A stretch of 64,000 nucleotides of DNA from Streptomyces seoulensis (GTDB lineage: Bacteria > Actinomycetota > Actinomycetes > Streptomycetales > Streptomycetaceae), in the NCBI GenBank assembly GCA_013364255.1, contig CP054936.1:4246853-4310852 (forward strand), given 5' to 3'. The translations under genes and the position numbers were made by a program. The notes under the pieces were generated by a model that was given only the letters and a program-made list of their open reading frames with translations, had not been told where the DNA came from and did not search any database. This document shows positions 34,955-46,488 of the stretch, one piece after another (position 1 is the stretch's first letter; each line of letters starts with the position of its first letter).

Positions 34955-37900
34955 CTACGAATGCGTGCGCAGCAGCGTCCGCATCGTCCGCATCGCCACC
35001 GACAGGTTCGCCAGGTCGAACGCGTCCGAGCCGCGGATCTCCTCCAGCGTGATGCGGGCCCGGCCCAGGATGGCCGCGTTCTTCTGCTCCCACACCTCGA
35101 ACCGCTGCTCCGGCGTCGAGGTGCCGTTGCCCGCGGCCAGCACATCCGCCGTCAGCGCCGCGTGCGCCGCGTACAGGTCCTCGCGGATCGCCGCGCGGGC
35201 CATGGACTGCCAGCGGTCGTTGCGCGGCAGCTCGATGATGCGGTCCATCAGCTGGGTGATGGCGAGCCGGTCACCGAGGTCGTAGTACACCTCGGCGACG
35301 TCCAGCGGGTCCTTGCCCATGCGGTCGGCCACCGAGACGATGTCGAGCGCCGGGAAGGCGGAGGAGAACCCGGCCACCCGCGTCGCCGCCTCGTCCGGGA
35401 CGCCCGCGGCCGACAGCTCGTCGTGGACCTGCTGGTACCAGTCCAGGTCCGCGCCCTTGAGCAGCTTGGGCAGCTGCGCCCACACCTGCTCGACCCGGTC
35501 GGCGAAGAACTCCACCGTCTCGCCGAGCTGGAGCGGCTGCGGCCGGTTGTTCAGCAGCCAGCGCGTGCCGCGCTCGACCAGCCGGCGCGAGTGCAGCCGG
35601 ATACGGGTCTGGACATCGGCCTCGACCTGGTTGTCCAGCGCCTCCACCGCGTCCCACACCGGCGCCGAGCGGAAGATCGCGCGGGCCACGGTCTGCGCCC
35701 GGACGATCTCCTCCAGCGACGCGCCGGTCTCCTCCCGCAGCCGGTGCAGATAGGTCGTGCCACCGGTGTTGACGGTGTCGTTGACCAGGACGGTCGTGGT
35801 GATCTCGCGGTGCAGCGGGTGCCCGTCGATCTGCTCCCCGAACCGCTCGCGCAGCTGGGTCGGGAAGTAGGCGTGCAGCAGGGCGCGCAGATACGGGTCG
35901 TCCGGCAGCGAGGTGTGCAGCAGCTCCTCGGCGACCGTGATCTTCGTGTACGCCAGCAGGACGGCCGTCTCCGGACCGGTCAGGCCGTGGCCGCCGGCCA
36001 GCCGCTCGCGGATCTGCCGGTCGGTGGGCAGGAACTCCAGCGCCCGGTCCAGGTGGCCCTCGCGCACCAGGTGCTTCATGAAGCGCTGCTGGGCGTGGAG
36101 CATGTCCTTGGACTGCGCGAGCGCGTTGGCGATCGCCGTGTTCTGCGCGTAGTTGTTGCGCAGCACCAGCGAGCCGACCTCGTCGGTCATCTCGGCGAGC
36201 AGCTTGTTGCGCTGCTTGACGGTCATGTCGCCTTCGGTGACCAGGCCGTTGAGCAGGATCTTGATGTTCACCTCGTGGTCGGAGGTGTCCACGCCCGCGC
36301 TGTTGTCGATGGCGTCGGTGTTGACCTTGCCGCCGTTCTGCGCGAACTCGATCCGGCCCAGCTGGGTGCAGCCCAGGTTGCCGCCCTCGCCGACGACCTT
36401 GACCCTGAGGTCGCCGCCGTCGACGCGGATGGCGTCGTTGGCCTTGTCGCCGACCTCCGCGTTGGACTCGGTGGACGCCTTGACGTAGGTGCCGATGCCG
36501 CCGTTCCACAGCAGGTCCACCGGAGCGGTGAGGATCACCCGCATCAGGTCGGCCGGGGTCATCTTGGTGACCTTGGAGTCGATGCCGAGCGCCTCGCGGA
36601 TGTGCGCGTTGACCTGGATGGACTTGGCGCTGCGCGGGAAGATCCCGCCCCCCGCCGACAGCAGCGAGGTGTCGTAGTCGGCCCAGCTGGAGCGCGCCAG
36701 CTCGAACAGGCGGCGGCGCTCGGCGTAGCCGGTGGCCGCGTCCGGGTTCGGGTCGATGAAGATGTGCCGGTGGTCGAAGGCGGCGACCAGGCGGATGTGC
36801 TCGGACAGCAGCATGCCGTTGCCGAACACGTCACCGGACATGTCGCCGATGCCGACGACCGTGAAGTCCTCGGACTGGGTGTCCACGCCCAGCTCGCGGA
36901 AGTGCCGCTTGACCGACTCCCAGGCGCCGCGGGCGGTGATGCCCATGCCCTTGTGGTCGTAGCCCGCCGAGCCGCCGGAGGCGAAGGCGTCGCCGAGCCA
37001 GAAGTCGTAGGACTCGGCGACCTCGTTGGCGATGTCGGAGAACGTCGCCGTGCCCTTGTCCGCGGCGACCACCAGATACGTGTCGTCGCCGTCGTGGCGG
37101 ACCACGTCGCGCGGGGGCACGACCTCGCCGGCCACCATGTTGTCGGTGATGTCCAGCAGCGCCGAGATGAACGTCTTGTAGCTGGCGATGCCCTCCGCCA
37201 GCCACGCGTCGCGGTCCACGGCCGGGTCGGGCAGCTGCTTGGCGACGAAGCCGCCCTTGGCGCCCACCGGCACGATGACGGTGTTCTTCACCATCTGCGC
37301 CTTGACCAGGCCGAGGATCTCGGTGCGGAAGTCCTCGCGCCGGTCGGACCAGCGCAGACCGCCGCGGGCGACCTTGCCGAAGCGCAGGTGCACGCCCTCC
37401 ACCCGCGGCGAGTACACCCAGATCTCGTACGCCGGGCGCGGCGCCGGCAGGTCGGGGATGGCCTGCGGGTCGAACTTCATCGAGACGTACTCGTGCGGCC
37501 GGCCGTCCGCGGCGGTCTGGAAGAAGTTGGTGCGCAGGGTCGCCTTGACCACCGTCAGGAAGGAGCGCAGGATGCGGTCCTCGTCCAGCGAGGCCACCTG
37601 GTCCAGGGCCGCGTCGACCTCTTCGAGCAGCGCGTCCACCAGCTCGTGCCCGGCGCGCTGGCGCTCCGGGGCCATCCGCGCCTCGAACAGGGAGACCAGC
37701 AGCCGGGTGGTGTGGACGTTGTTGCGGAGGGTGTCCTCCATGTAGTCCTGGCTGAACGTGGAGCCCGCCTGGCGCAGGTACTTGGCGTAGGCGCGCAGCA
37801 CCAGCGCCTCGCGCCAGCTCAGCCCGGCGCTCAGCACCAGCGCGTTGAAGCCGTCGTTCTCCGCCTTGCCGGTCCAGGCGGCGGCGAACGCGTCCTGGAA

Positions 37901-39889
37901 CCGCTCGCGGGCATCGTCGCCGAGGTGGTCGCCGATGCCGGCGGCGTCCTTGGGCATCCGCAGGCCGAAGTCGTAGATCCACGCCGTCGTGCGGTCCGCG
38001 CAGCGCAGTTCGTAGGGCCGCTCGTCGGTGACCTCCACGCCGAGCCGGCTGAGCACCGGCAGCACGTGCGAGAGGGAGACCGTGCCGCCCTTCTGGTAGA
38101 TCTTGAAGCGGCGCTCCTCGGGGGCGGCGCCCACCGGCTCGTACAGGCTGAGCGCGAACGTCTTGTCCTCGTCCAGCTGCTCCAGGTTGACCAGGTCGGC
38201 GACGGCGGCGCGCGGGGAGTGGTCGGCCTTGTAGCCCTCGGGGAAGGCGGCCGCGTAGCGGCGCAGCAGCTCGGCGGCGCGCTCCTCGCCCAGTTCGGCG
38301 GTCAGCGCCTCGGCGAAGGCGTCGGCCCAGGACCGGGCGGCCTCCACCAGGCGGCCCTCGATGCGCTCCTTGTCGGCGTCGGACAGCTCCGGCAGCTCGG
38401 TGCCCTGCGGGACGCGGACGACGAAGTGCAGCCGGGACAGGATCGACTCGGTGTTCCAGGCGGTGAAGTCGACGCTGGTGCCGCCCAGCTCCTCCTTGAG
38501 GATGTCGATGATCCGCAGCCGCACGCCGGTGGTGTAGCGGTCGCGCGGCAGGTAGACGAGGGCCGAGTAGTAGCGGCCGTACTCGTCCTGGCGCAGGTAG
38601 AGCCGCAGCCGGCGGCGCTCCTGGAGGTAGAGCACGGAGGTGACGATCGACTGGAGCTCGTCGGCCGGGGTCTGGAACAGCTCGTCGCGCGGGTAGGTCT
38701 CCATGATCTGGAGCAGGTCGCGGCCGTCGTGGCTGTTGGGCGAGAACCCGGCGCGGTCCAGGACCTCCTCGACCTTGCGGCGGATCACCGGGACCCGGCG
38801 CACCGACTCGGTGTAGGCGGCGGAGGAGAACAGGCCGAGGAAGCGGCGCTCGCCGACCACCTCGCCCTGGTCGTTGAACTTCTTGACGCCGATGTAGTCC
38901 AGGTAGGACGGCCGGTGCACGGTGGCCCGGCTGTTGGCCTTGGTCAGCACCAGCAGCTTGTGCTCGCGGGCCTTGGCGCGGGCGTCGGCGGGCAGCCGCT
39001 CGAAGGACGGGCTGACCGGGTGGCTGTCCTCGCCGCCGTGCGGGGGGTCCGAGCGCAGTATGCCCAGCCCGGTGCCGGGGACGGCGGCCAGCGAGTCGTC
39101 GTCGCGCAGCTGGTACTCGCGGAAGCCGAGGAAGGTGAAGTGGTCGGCGGACAGCCAGCGCAGCAGCTCGCGGGCCTCCTCCACCTGCGGTCCCGGCAGG
39201 TCGGCGGGGACCGGCTCGTCGGGCAGGCCGTCGGCGATGCGGACGGCGGCCTCGCGCATCTTCTCCCAGTCCTCGACGGCCTCGCGGACGTCGGAGAGCA
39301 CGCGCAGCAGGTCGGCGGTGATCTGCTTGAGGTCGGCGCGGTCGGTCTCGCGGTCGATCTCGACGTGGATCCAGGACTCGACGTGCGCGTCGTGCGGCAG
39401 CGGCTCGCCGGGCAGCGCGGCGGGCAGCACCTCCAGGAGCTTGCCGTTCAGGTCGCGGCGGACCACGAACTGCGGATGGATCACGACGTGGATGCCGCGT
39501 CCCTGCCGGGTCAGCTCGTTGGTGACCGAGTCGACGAGGAAGGGCATGTCGTCGGTGACGACCTCGACCACGGAGTGGCTGCACGTCCAGCCGTTCTCCT
39601 CGACGGTCGGGGTGTGCACCCGCACGTTGGCCGTGCCCTGCGGACGGGCGGCGGCCAGCCGGTAGTGCGAGATGGCCGCTCCGAAGACGTCGACCGGGTC
39701 GCGGTCGCCCAGGTCCTCGGGGGCGGTGTGCAGGTAGTAGCGCTGGAGGAACGAGAGCACGGAGTCCCGGTCCGGGGTGCCCTCGACGTTCGTCCCGGTC
39801 GGGAGGTGCCCCCCGGCCGGGCTGTTCTCAGCTACCCGAACGGCCCTTTCGAGCAGCTCGGCCTTGGCTTCGTCCAGCTTGGTCTGCAT
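34955..39889 (-). CDS. gdh: NAD-specific glutamate dehydrogenase, 180-kDa class
   Basis: A 1,644-aa enzyme that oxidatively deaminates glutamate to 2-oxoglutarate and ammonia. The size matches the large (about 1,650-aa) class first described in Streptomyces clavuligerus. The long N-terminal half (ACT-like regulatory modules; DSVTNELTRQGRGIHVVIHP) precedes the catalytic core with GGLRWSDRREDFRTEILGL, PVGAKGGFV (catalytic Lys) and VGIGDMSGDVFGNGML in the NAD fold. The ATG start (MQTKLDEAK) has AGAGGA at close spacing. It stands alone on the minus strand with its own promoter and terminator. Confidence 0.96.
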   Translation of the reverse strand: MQTKLDEAKAELLERAVRVAENSPAGGHLPTGTNVEGTPDRDSVLSFLQRYYLHTAPEDLGDRDPVDVFGAAISHYRLAAARPQGTANVRVHTPTVEENGWTCSHSVVEVVTDDMPFLVDSVTNELTRQGRGIHVVIHPQFVVRRDLNGKLLEVLPAALPGEPLPHDAHVESWIHVEIDRETDRADLKQITADLLRVLSDVREAVEDWEKMREAAVRIADGLPDEPVPADLPGPQVEEARELLRWLSADHFTFLGFREYQLRDDDSLAAVPGTGLGILRSDPPHGGEDSHPVSPSFERLPADARAKAREHKLLVLTKANSRATVHRPSYLDYIGVKKFNDQGEVVGERRFLGLFSSAAYTESVRRVPVIRRKVEEVLDRAGFSPNSHDGRDLLQIMETYPRDELFQTPADELQSIVTSVLYLQERRRLRLYLRQDEYGRYYSALVYLPRDRYTTGVRLRIIDILKEELGGTSVDFTAWNTESILSRLHFVVRVPQGTELPELSDADKERIEGRLVEAARSWADAFAEALTAELGEERAAELLRRYAAAFPEGYKADHSPRAAVADLVNLEQLDEDKTFALSLYEPVGAAPEERRFKIYQKGGTVSLSHVLPVLSRLGVEVTDERPYELRCADRTTAWIYDFGLRMPKDAAGIGDHLGDDARERFQDAFAAAWTGKAENDGFNALVLSAGLSWREALVLRAYAKYLRQAGSTFSQDYMEDTLRNNVHTTRLLVSLFEARMAPERQRAGHELVDALLEEVDAALDQVASLDEDRILRSFLTVVKATLRTNFFQTAADGRPHEYVSMKFDPQAIPDLPAPRPAYEIWVYSPRVEGVHLRFGKVARGGLRWSDRREDFRTEILGLVKAQMVKNTVIVPVGAKGGFVAKQLPDPAVDRDAWLAEGIASYKTFISALLDITDNMVAGEVVPPRDVVRHDGDDTYLVVAADKGTATFSDIANEVAESYDFWLGDAFASGGSAGYDHKGMGITARGAWESVKRHFRELGVDTQSEDFTVVGIGDMSGDVFGNGMLLSEHIRLVAAFDHRHIFIDPNPDAATGYAERRRLFELARSSWADYDTSLLSAGGGIFPRSAKSIQVNAHIREALGIDSKVTKMTPADLMRVILTAPVDLLWNGGIGTYVKASTESNAEVGDKANDAIRVDGGDLRVKVVGEGGNLGCTQLGRIEFAQNGGKVNTDAIDNSAGVDTSDHEVNIKILLNGLVTEGDMTVKQRNKLLAEMTDEVGSLVLRNNYAQNTAIANALAQSKDMLHAQQRFMKHLVREGHLDRALEFLPTDRQIRERLAGGHGLTGPETAVLLAYTKITVAEELLHTSLPDDPYLRALLHAYFPTQLRERFGEQIDGHPLHREITTTVLVNDTVNTGGTTYLHRLREETGASLEEIVRAQTVARAIFRSAPVWDAVEALDNQVEADVQTRIRLHSRRLVERGTRWLLNNRPQPLQLGETVEFFADRVEQVWAQLPKLLKGADLDWYQQVHDELSAAGVPDEAATRVAGFSSAFPALDIVSVADRMGKDPLDVAEVYYDLGDRLAITQLMDRIIELPRNDRWQSMARAAIREDLYAAHAALTADVLAAGNGTSTPEQRFEVWEQKNAAILGRARITLEEIRGSDAFDLANLSVAMRTMRTLLRTHS

Positions 39890-40370
39890 TGTCCTCTGGC
39901 TCCTGTCGCGCGCCGTTGCGTGACGTTGAAGGAAGTACGGTCTCTTCCCCTTGGGCGTAACGTCCCGGTCCGGGGTTTCCGGCCCCTACCGACGCTATGC
40001 CGCTGGGTGAGCTGAGCGGGGGGTTATCGGCCATGTTCGACGCACCGGAAAGGTGTGACGCTGCTCTCGGCGGCGCCGCTTCCCGGGGTTGACGCGGCGT
40101 CCTGGGGGCCGGTTCGGCCCCGTCCCGCCCGCGAGGACCAGCGACCGCCGCCCGGTCACGGATGTGGTCCGTGCGCACCGGGCGCGGAGCGGAGGCGACG
40201 GCGCCCCCGCGAACTATCGCGCTGATCACGCCACCAGGCTATCGCTCCTGCCGGGTGACCCGTCATGAGCCGTATGTGTACAAAACCAGGGGTGAGATTT
40301 TGACGTTCTGCACAGGGTGTGCGGGGTGGGGGGTGTGGGCGCGCGCGGTGCGGGCGTCGTCCGTCGCGGC
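39890..40370. other. Spacer upstream of gdh
   Basis: This 481-bp gap between gdh and the HAD gene contains the gdh promoter and an AT-richer patch at about 40,255-40,315. A 133-codon minus-strand frame (39828-40229) overlaps the gdh start; its low-complexity Pro/Arg composition argues against a gene. Confidence 0.5.
39932..39960 (-). promoter_or_regulatory. Candidate gdh promoter
   Basis: On the minus strand TTACGC (39955-39960) and TACTTC (39932-39937) are 17 bp apart. Transcription would begin about 35 nt before the gdh ATG. The hexamers match the housekeeping consensus moderately. Confidence 0.45.
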
Positions 40371-41054
40371 TCAGGCGGCCAGGCGCTGGGCCTCGGCGAC
40401 GGCTTCCCGGAGGGTGTCCACCACGGGCACGCCGGCGCCTTCGAGGCTGGCCCGGCTGTGCGAACCGCCGGTGTAGAGCACCGCGCGCGCCCCCGCGTGC
40501 CGGGCGGCCACGGCGTCGTCGGCCGCGTCCCCGATCACCACCGTGCGCGCCGGTCGCACCGTCTCGGCCAGCGCGCCCAGGTGCCGCACCATGTGCTCGG
40601 CCTTGCTGCCGCCGGAGGGCCCGGTACGCCCGTCGACGCGTATGAAGTGCGGCTCGATGCCGAAGCCCCGCACCAGCGGGACCAGGTCCTCATGGCCGTA
40701 CATGCTCAGGATCGACTGGCTGTGGCCGGCCGACGTCCAGCCCGTCAGCAGGTCCACCGCGCCCTCGGCGAGCGCGCAGCGGGTGCGGTGCTCGGTGTAG
40801 TGCCGGTGGAAGACCGCGTCCATCAGCTCCCACTCGGCGTCGGTGGGCAGCCGCCCCATCAGCCGCTCGTAGAACTTCGGTATCGGCACGCAGTACAGCG
40901 TGCGGTACCGCTCCAGCGTGATCGGCGCGAGGCCGATCTCGGCGAAGGCGGCGTTCGTCGCGCCGATCACCGCGTCGTTGTCGTGGAACAGCGTGCCGTT
41001 CCAGTCCCAGACGATGTGCGCGCCCGAACCCGTCGCGCCTGAGTGCGTCCCCAT
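40371..41054 (-). CDS. HAD-superfamily hydrolase-like protein
   Basis: A 227-aa HAD fold protein. Motif I is DWNGT (HIVWDWNGTLFHDN) with the nucleophile Asp but Asn at the +2 position, where most phosphatases have the acid/base Asp. Motif II is probably SMYG, motif III the Lys in SKAEHM, and motif IV GDAADD. The Asn replacement suggests altered or slow phosphatase chemistry. The start at 41054 (MGTHSGA) is favoured because TACGTT ends 7 nt upstream, fitting a leaderless mRNA; a GTG eight codons upstream is the alternative. The substrate is unknown. Confidence 0.85.
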   Translation of the reverse strand: MGTHSGATGSGAHIVWDWNGTLFHDNDAVIGATNAAFAEIGLAPITLERYRTLYCVPIPKFYERLMGRLPTDAEWELMDAVFHRHYTEHRTRCALAEGAVDLLTGWTSAGHSQSILSMYGHEDLVPLVRGFGIEPHFIRVDGRTGPSGGSKAEHMVRHLGALAETVRPARTVVIGDAADDAVAARHAGARAVLYTGGSHSRASLEGAGVPVVDTLREAVAEAQRLAA

Positions 41055-41084
41055 ACCGTCCAACGTACTCGCGGCCACTGACAG

Positions 41085-41600
41085 TCAGGAGTCCTCGCGC
41101 ACGGCGACGAGGTTCGCGATCTCCTGGGTGGCGAACCAGAGCAGGTCGTGGTCCTCGGCCGCGTCCACGACGGCCAGCGCCTTCTCGTCCCCGGCGTCCG
41201 CCGCCGCGAGGGCCGCCGCCGCGGCGGCCACCTCGGTCGCGGCGTCGTCGGAGTCGACGTGCACGGCGGCCGCCTTGGCCAGCGGTACGGTCCCGGCCAG
41301 CCGCACCTCGCCGGGCTCGGCCCGGTCGGCGTCCTGGGCGGCCTCCACCGCGCCGTCCGCGACGTCGACGGCGACCACGACCCGGCGGCGCGGCGCGTCC
41401 GGCGCCGCCGCGAGCTGCCGCAGCGAGGCCAGCGCGGCCCGGGTCAGGGCGGCGTACTCCAGTTCCTCGGTGTCCTCGGAGCCGTACCACGCGCGCAGGG
41501 CGGGGGTGACGGCGTGGGCGGCGAACGGCTCCGCGCCCAGCCGCCCGGTCCGGTGCGCCTCGGCGAGACCGGGGAGGGTCAGGGGGACGTAGACGCGCAT
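41085..41600 (-). CDS. DUF6912-type conserved actinobacterial protein
   Basis: A 171-aa protein starting MRVYVPLTLPGLAEAHRTGRLG, a pattern I associate with the actinobacterial DUF6912 family. It is an Ala-rich alpha/beta protein with no signal peptide or transmembrane segment, and its function is unknown. It ends 30 bp before the HAD gene on the same strand. The upstream frame (to 41789) is excluded because it is Pro/Gly-rich noise. No strong ribosome-binding site is visible. Confidence 0.8.
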   Translation of the reverse strand: MRVYVPLTLPGLAEAHRTGRLGAEPFAAHAVTPALRAWYGSEDTEELEYAALTRAALASLRQLAAAPDAPRRRVVVAVDVADGAVEAAQDADRAEPGEVRLAGTVPLAKAAAVHVDSDDAATEVAAAAAALAAADAGDEKALAVVDAAEDHDLLWFATQEIANLVAVREDS

Positions 41601-41997
41601 GACGGGCCGCTTTCGTGGTCGCAGGGCTCCGGGGGACTCCGGCGGGGCCGGGAGGGCTCCACCGGGGCCCGGAGGCTCCCGTGGGGGCTTCGCGCCGCCG
41701 ACGGCGGCCCAGGGGCCACCCGGACGGCCTTCAGGATACGTGCGGGCGTCCCCGTTCGTGTCCCCGGCCGCGCTCCGGGAGACGTCCACCCGACACCTCC
41801 CGATTCACCCGGTCCACCCCCTTTCCGCCCTTTGTCCCCAGGGGCCGCACCGCGCACGACCACTCGGATGAGTGAAGTCTCCGACCGCCCGGGACGCGCC
41901 GCTCTTGCTTTGCCCGGCCGGAACCGGCTCCCGTACAAGATCCCCTGCAAGAAGTTACCGGCCGGTACGGCCATGTCGCAGAACGGGGACGCCACGC
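41601..41997. other. Divergent spacer before Rv3235-like gene
   Basis: 397 bp without a credible gene. On the plus strand TTGCCC (about 41,917) and TACAAG (about 41,935) could form a weak promoter for the downstream gene. Nothing else stands out. Confidence 0.35.
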
Positions 41998-42492
41998 GTG
42001 AACAAGGTCATGACCAGAACCCGGCGCCGTCCGGGCTCCCGCCCGCCGGGCCGCCACGACGCCCGCCGCCCCGGCGGCGCCCCGCCCCGCGCGCCGGGCG
42101 GCAGCCGCCCCCCGGGCCCGCCGCGGTACGCCACCGACGCCGCCACCGGTCTGCGTCCGGTCCCGCACCCGGTCACCAGCGACCTCTTCGCCGACCGGCT
42201 GCTGGCCGTGCTGAGCGGACAGCGGCCGGTCCACTGGATGCTCCGGCACACCGCCGGCCGCGCCTACGACGAACTCGCCCGGCTCGCCGAACGCGGCCCC
42301 CTGCGCACCCGCGGCGCCCGCCCCGTCGTCCGCGACATCGGCTACTACGAGGCCCGCCCGGACGCCCTGGAGGTCTTCGCCCGCATCGGCGCCGGCCCCC
42401 AGCTCCGCGCCCTCGCCTTCCGCCTGGAACAGGGCCGGGACCACCGCTGGCGCTGCACCGCGGTAGAACTGGGCGGCCCCCGCGACACGTGA
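41998..42492 (+). CDS. Rv3235-family protein
   Basis: A 164-aa protein. A basic, Pro/Arg-rich N-terminal third (RTRRRPGSRPPGRHDARRP) is probably disordered; the rest matches the small actinobacterial Rv3235-like domain (FADRLLAVLSGQRPVHWMLRHTAGRAYDELARL ... VFARIGAGPQLRALAFRLE). In mycobacteria the relative also lies close to secA1, so proximity to secA is conserved. The function is unknown. The start GTG 41998 has GGGGA about 9 nt upstream; ATG at 42010 is an alternative. It is convergent with secA. Confidence 0.82.
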   Translation: MNKVMTRTRRRPGSRPPGRHDARRPGGAPPRAPGGSRPPGPPRYATDAATGLRPVPHPVTSDLFADRLLAVLSGQRPVHWMLRHTAGRAYDELARLAERGPLRTRGARPVVRDIGYYEARPDALEVFARIGAGPQLRALAFRLEQGRDHRWRCTAVELGGPRDT

Positions 42493-42500
42493 TCCGAGCC

Positions 42501-42575
42501 CGCAGCCGCGGGCAGCACTCCCCTCCGTAGCCGCGGGCAGCACCCCCCTTCGTAGCTGCGGGCATACGTGCCGCT
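42501..42575. repeat. Three-copy 25-bp tandem repeat
   Basis: Three 25-bp units each begin with CGYAGCYGCGGGCA. The first two differ at three positions; the third diverges at its end into a small stem (GTGCCGC/GCGGCAC). The CGTAGCTGCGGGCA motif is one I recall from many Streptomyces intergenic regions. Confidence 0.75.
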
Positions 42576-42682
42576 GGGGCGGCACGGGTGGGCGCGGCGG
42601 CACCCCCTGCGCGGGGCCGGCGCTCCCCACCCCCGGCCCAGCTGCCGCCGGGTCACCCACGAACCCCGGCAGGGCACGTGAA

Positions 42683-42711
42683 GGGGCCGGGTGCTTCGAG
42701 CACCCGGCCCC
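42683..42711. terminator. Terminator between secA and Rv3235-like gene
   Basis: A perfect 12-bp stem (GGGGCCGGGTGC and its complement) with a 5-nt TTCGA loop. It is bidirectional in form and lies between convergent genes. Confidence 0.8.
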
Positions 42712-42739
42712 GTCAACCACCGCTCACCCGCGGCGGCGG

Positions 42740-45556
<2,817 letters not shown>

Positions 45557-45603
45557 GGGGGTTGGTCTCCTTGCCGGTCGGGCCTGGGACGGTCGGTTTC
45601 CAT

Positions 45604-45633
45604 TTGACTTGACTGAGCAACGGCCATCGTATG
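45604..45633. promoter_or_regulatory. Overlapping divergent promoter elements upstream of secA
   Basis: On the minus strand TACGAT (45626-45631) fits a secA -10 with a leader of about 63 nt. On the plus strand two overlapping TTGACT hexamers (45604-45609 and 45609-45614) precede CGTATG (45628-45633) at 18 or 13 bp. The two directions would compete. Confidence 0.4.
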
Positions 45634-45827
45634 CGAGGACCCCGCCACGCCGGGAGGGCCTGCCGCGACGGCACGCGTCCACTGTGGTGCGTCGCCTTCA
45701 CCCAGGACAACGGACCAGGACCGCCGATGGTGCCGCGTCGCCCCGGTGAATCGCGCGAAGGGCGACCGGCTGCTCACACGCCGCGAAAGCGGTGGCGTCC
45801 GCGCGCGCCCCCGCGCAGAATCGGCCG

Positions 45828-46397
45828 ATGGAACCCGCCGTGCTCACCACCGACCGTCTCCTGCTGCGCACCGTCGGCGCCGCGGACACCGCCGCCGTGT
45901 ACGCCGCCGCGCAGGACCCGGACATCCAGCGCTGGACCACGATCCCCTCCCCCTACCTCTACGAGCACGCGCGGGGCTTCGTCGAGCAGCAGGTTCCCGA
46001 GGGCTGGGCGGACGGTTCGATGTGCACCTTCGGCGTCTTCCTGCCGCACGGTGAGCTGGCGGGCATGCTCGGCGTCACGATGCGCTCCCTGGGGGCGGCC
46101 GAGATCGGCTTCTGGGCGGTCAAGGAGCACCGCGGCAACGGCTACGTCGCCGAGGCCGCCGGCGCCGCCGCCCGCTGGGCCTTCACCCACCTCGGCGTCG
46201 ACCGCCTGGAGTGGCGCGCCGAGGTGGGCAACCGGGCCTCGCGCGCGGTGGCGGAGCGGGCCGGCTTCACCGTGGAGGGCACGCTGCGCTCCGCGCTCGA
46301 CAACAACGGGGCGCGGCGGGACTGCTGGGTGGGTTCCCTGCTCCCCTCCGACCTGGGCCTCGCCTCGGCGGCGCCGTATCTCCCCGCGCGCGCGTGA
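45828..46397 (+). CDS. GNAT acetyltransferase, RimJ/RimL type
   Basis: A 189-aa acetyl-CoA-dependent N-acetyltransferase. It begins VLTTDRLLLRTVGAADTAAV, has the acetyl-CoA loop in FWAVKEHRGNGYVAEAAGAAARW and the C-terminal GNRASRAVAERAGFTVEGTLR, all typical of the RimJ/RimL (Acetyltransf_3) group. The start MEPAVLTT at 45828 is chosen by alignment; CAGAAT ends 6 nt upstream without a ribosome-binding site, so the mRNA may be leaderless. The substrate is not predictable. It is divergent from secA. Confidence 0.88.
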   Translation: MEPAVLTTDRLLLRTVGAADTAAVYAAAQDPDIQRWTTIPSPYLYEHARGFVEQQVPEGWADGSMCTFGVFLPHGELAGMLGVTMRSLGAAEIGFWAVKEHRGNGYVAEAAGAAARWAFTHLGVDRLEWRAEVGNRASRAVAERAGFTVEGTLRSALDNNGARRDCWVGSLLPSDLGLASAAPYLPARA

Positions 46398-46488
46398 GCG
46401 CCTCTCTCCCCGCGCGCGTGAGCGCCTCCGGTGGGGATTTCCGCAGCTCGGCCCGTGCTGTCGGTGCGGCCGCCTATCGTGCTCAGTC

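Noticed and set aside
39828..40229. A 133-codon minus-strand frame ahead of gdh with a GTG that could be leaderless
   Set aside because: The composition is low-complexity, it overlaps the gdh start by about 60 bp in another frame and covers the likely gdh promoter. I see no family resemblance.
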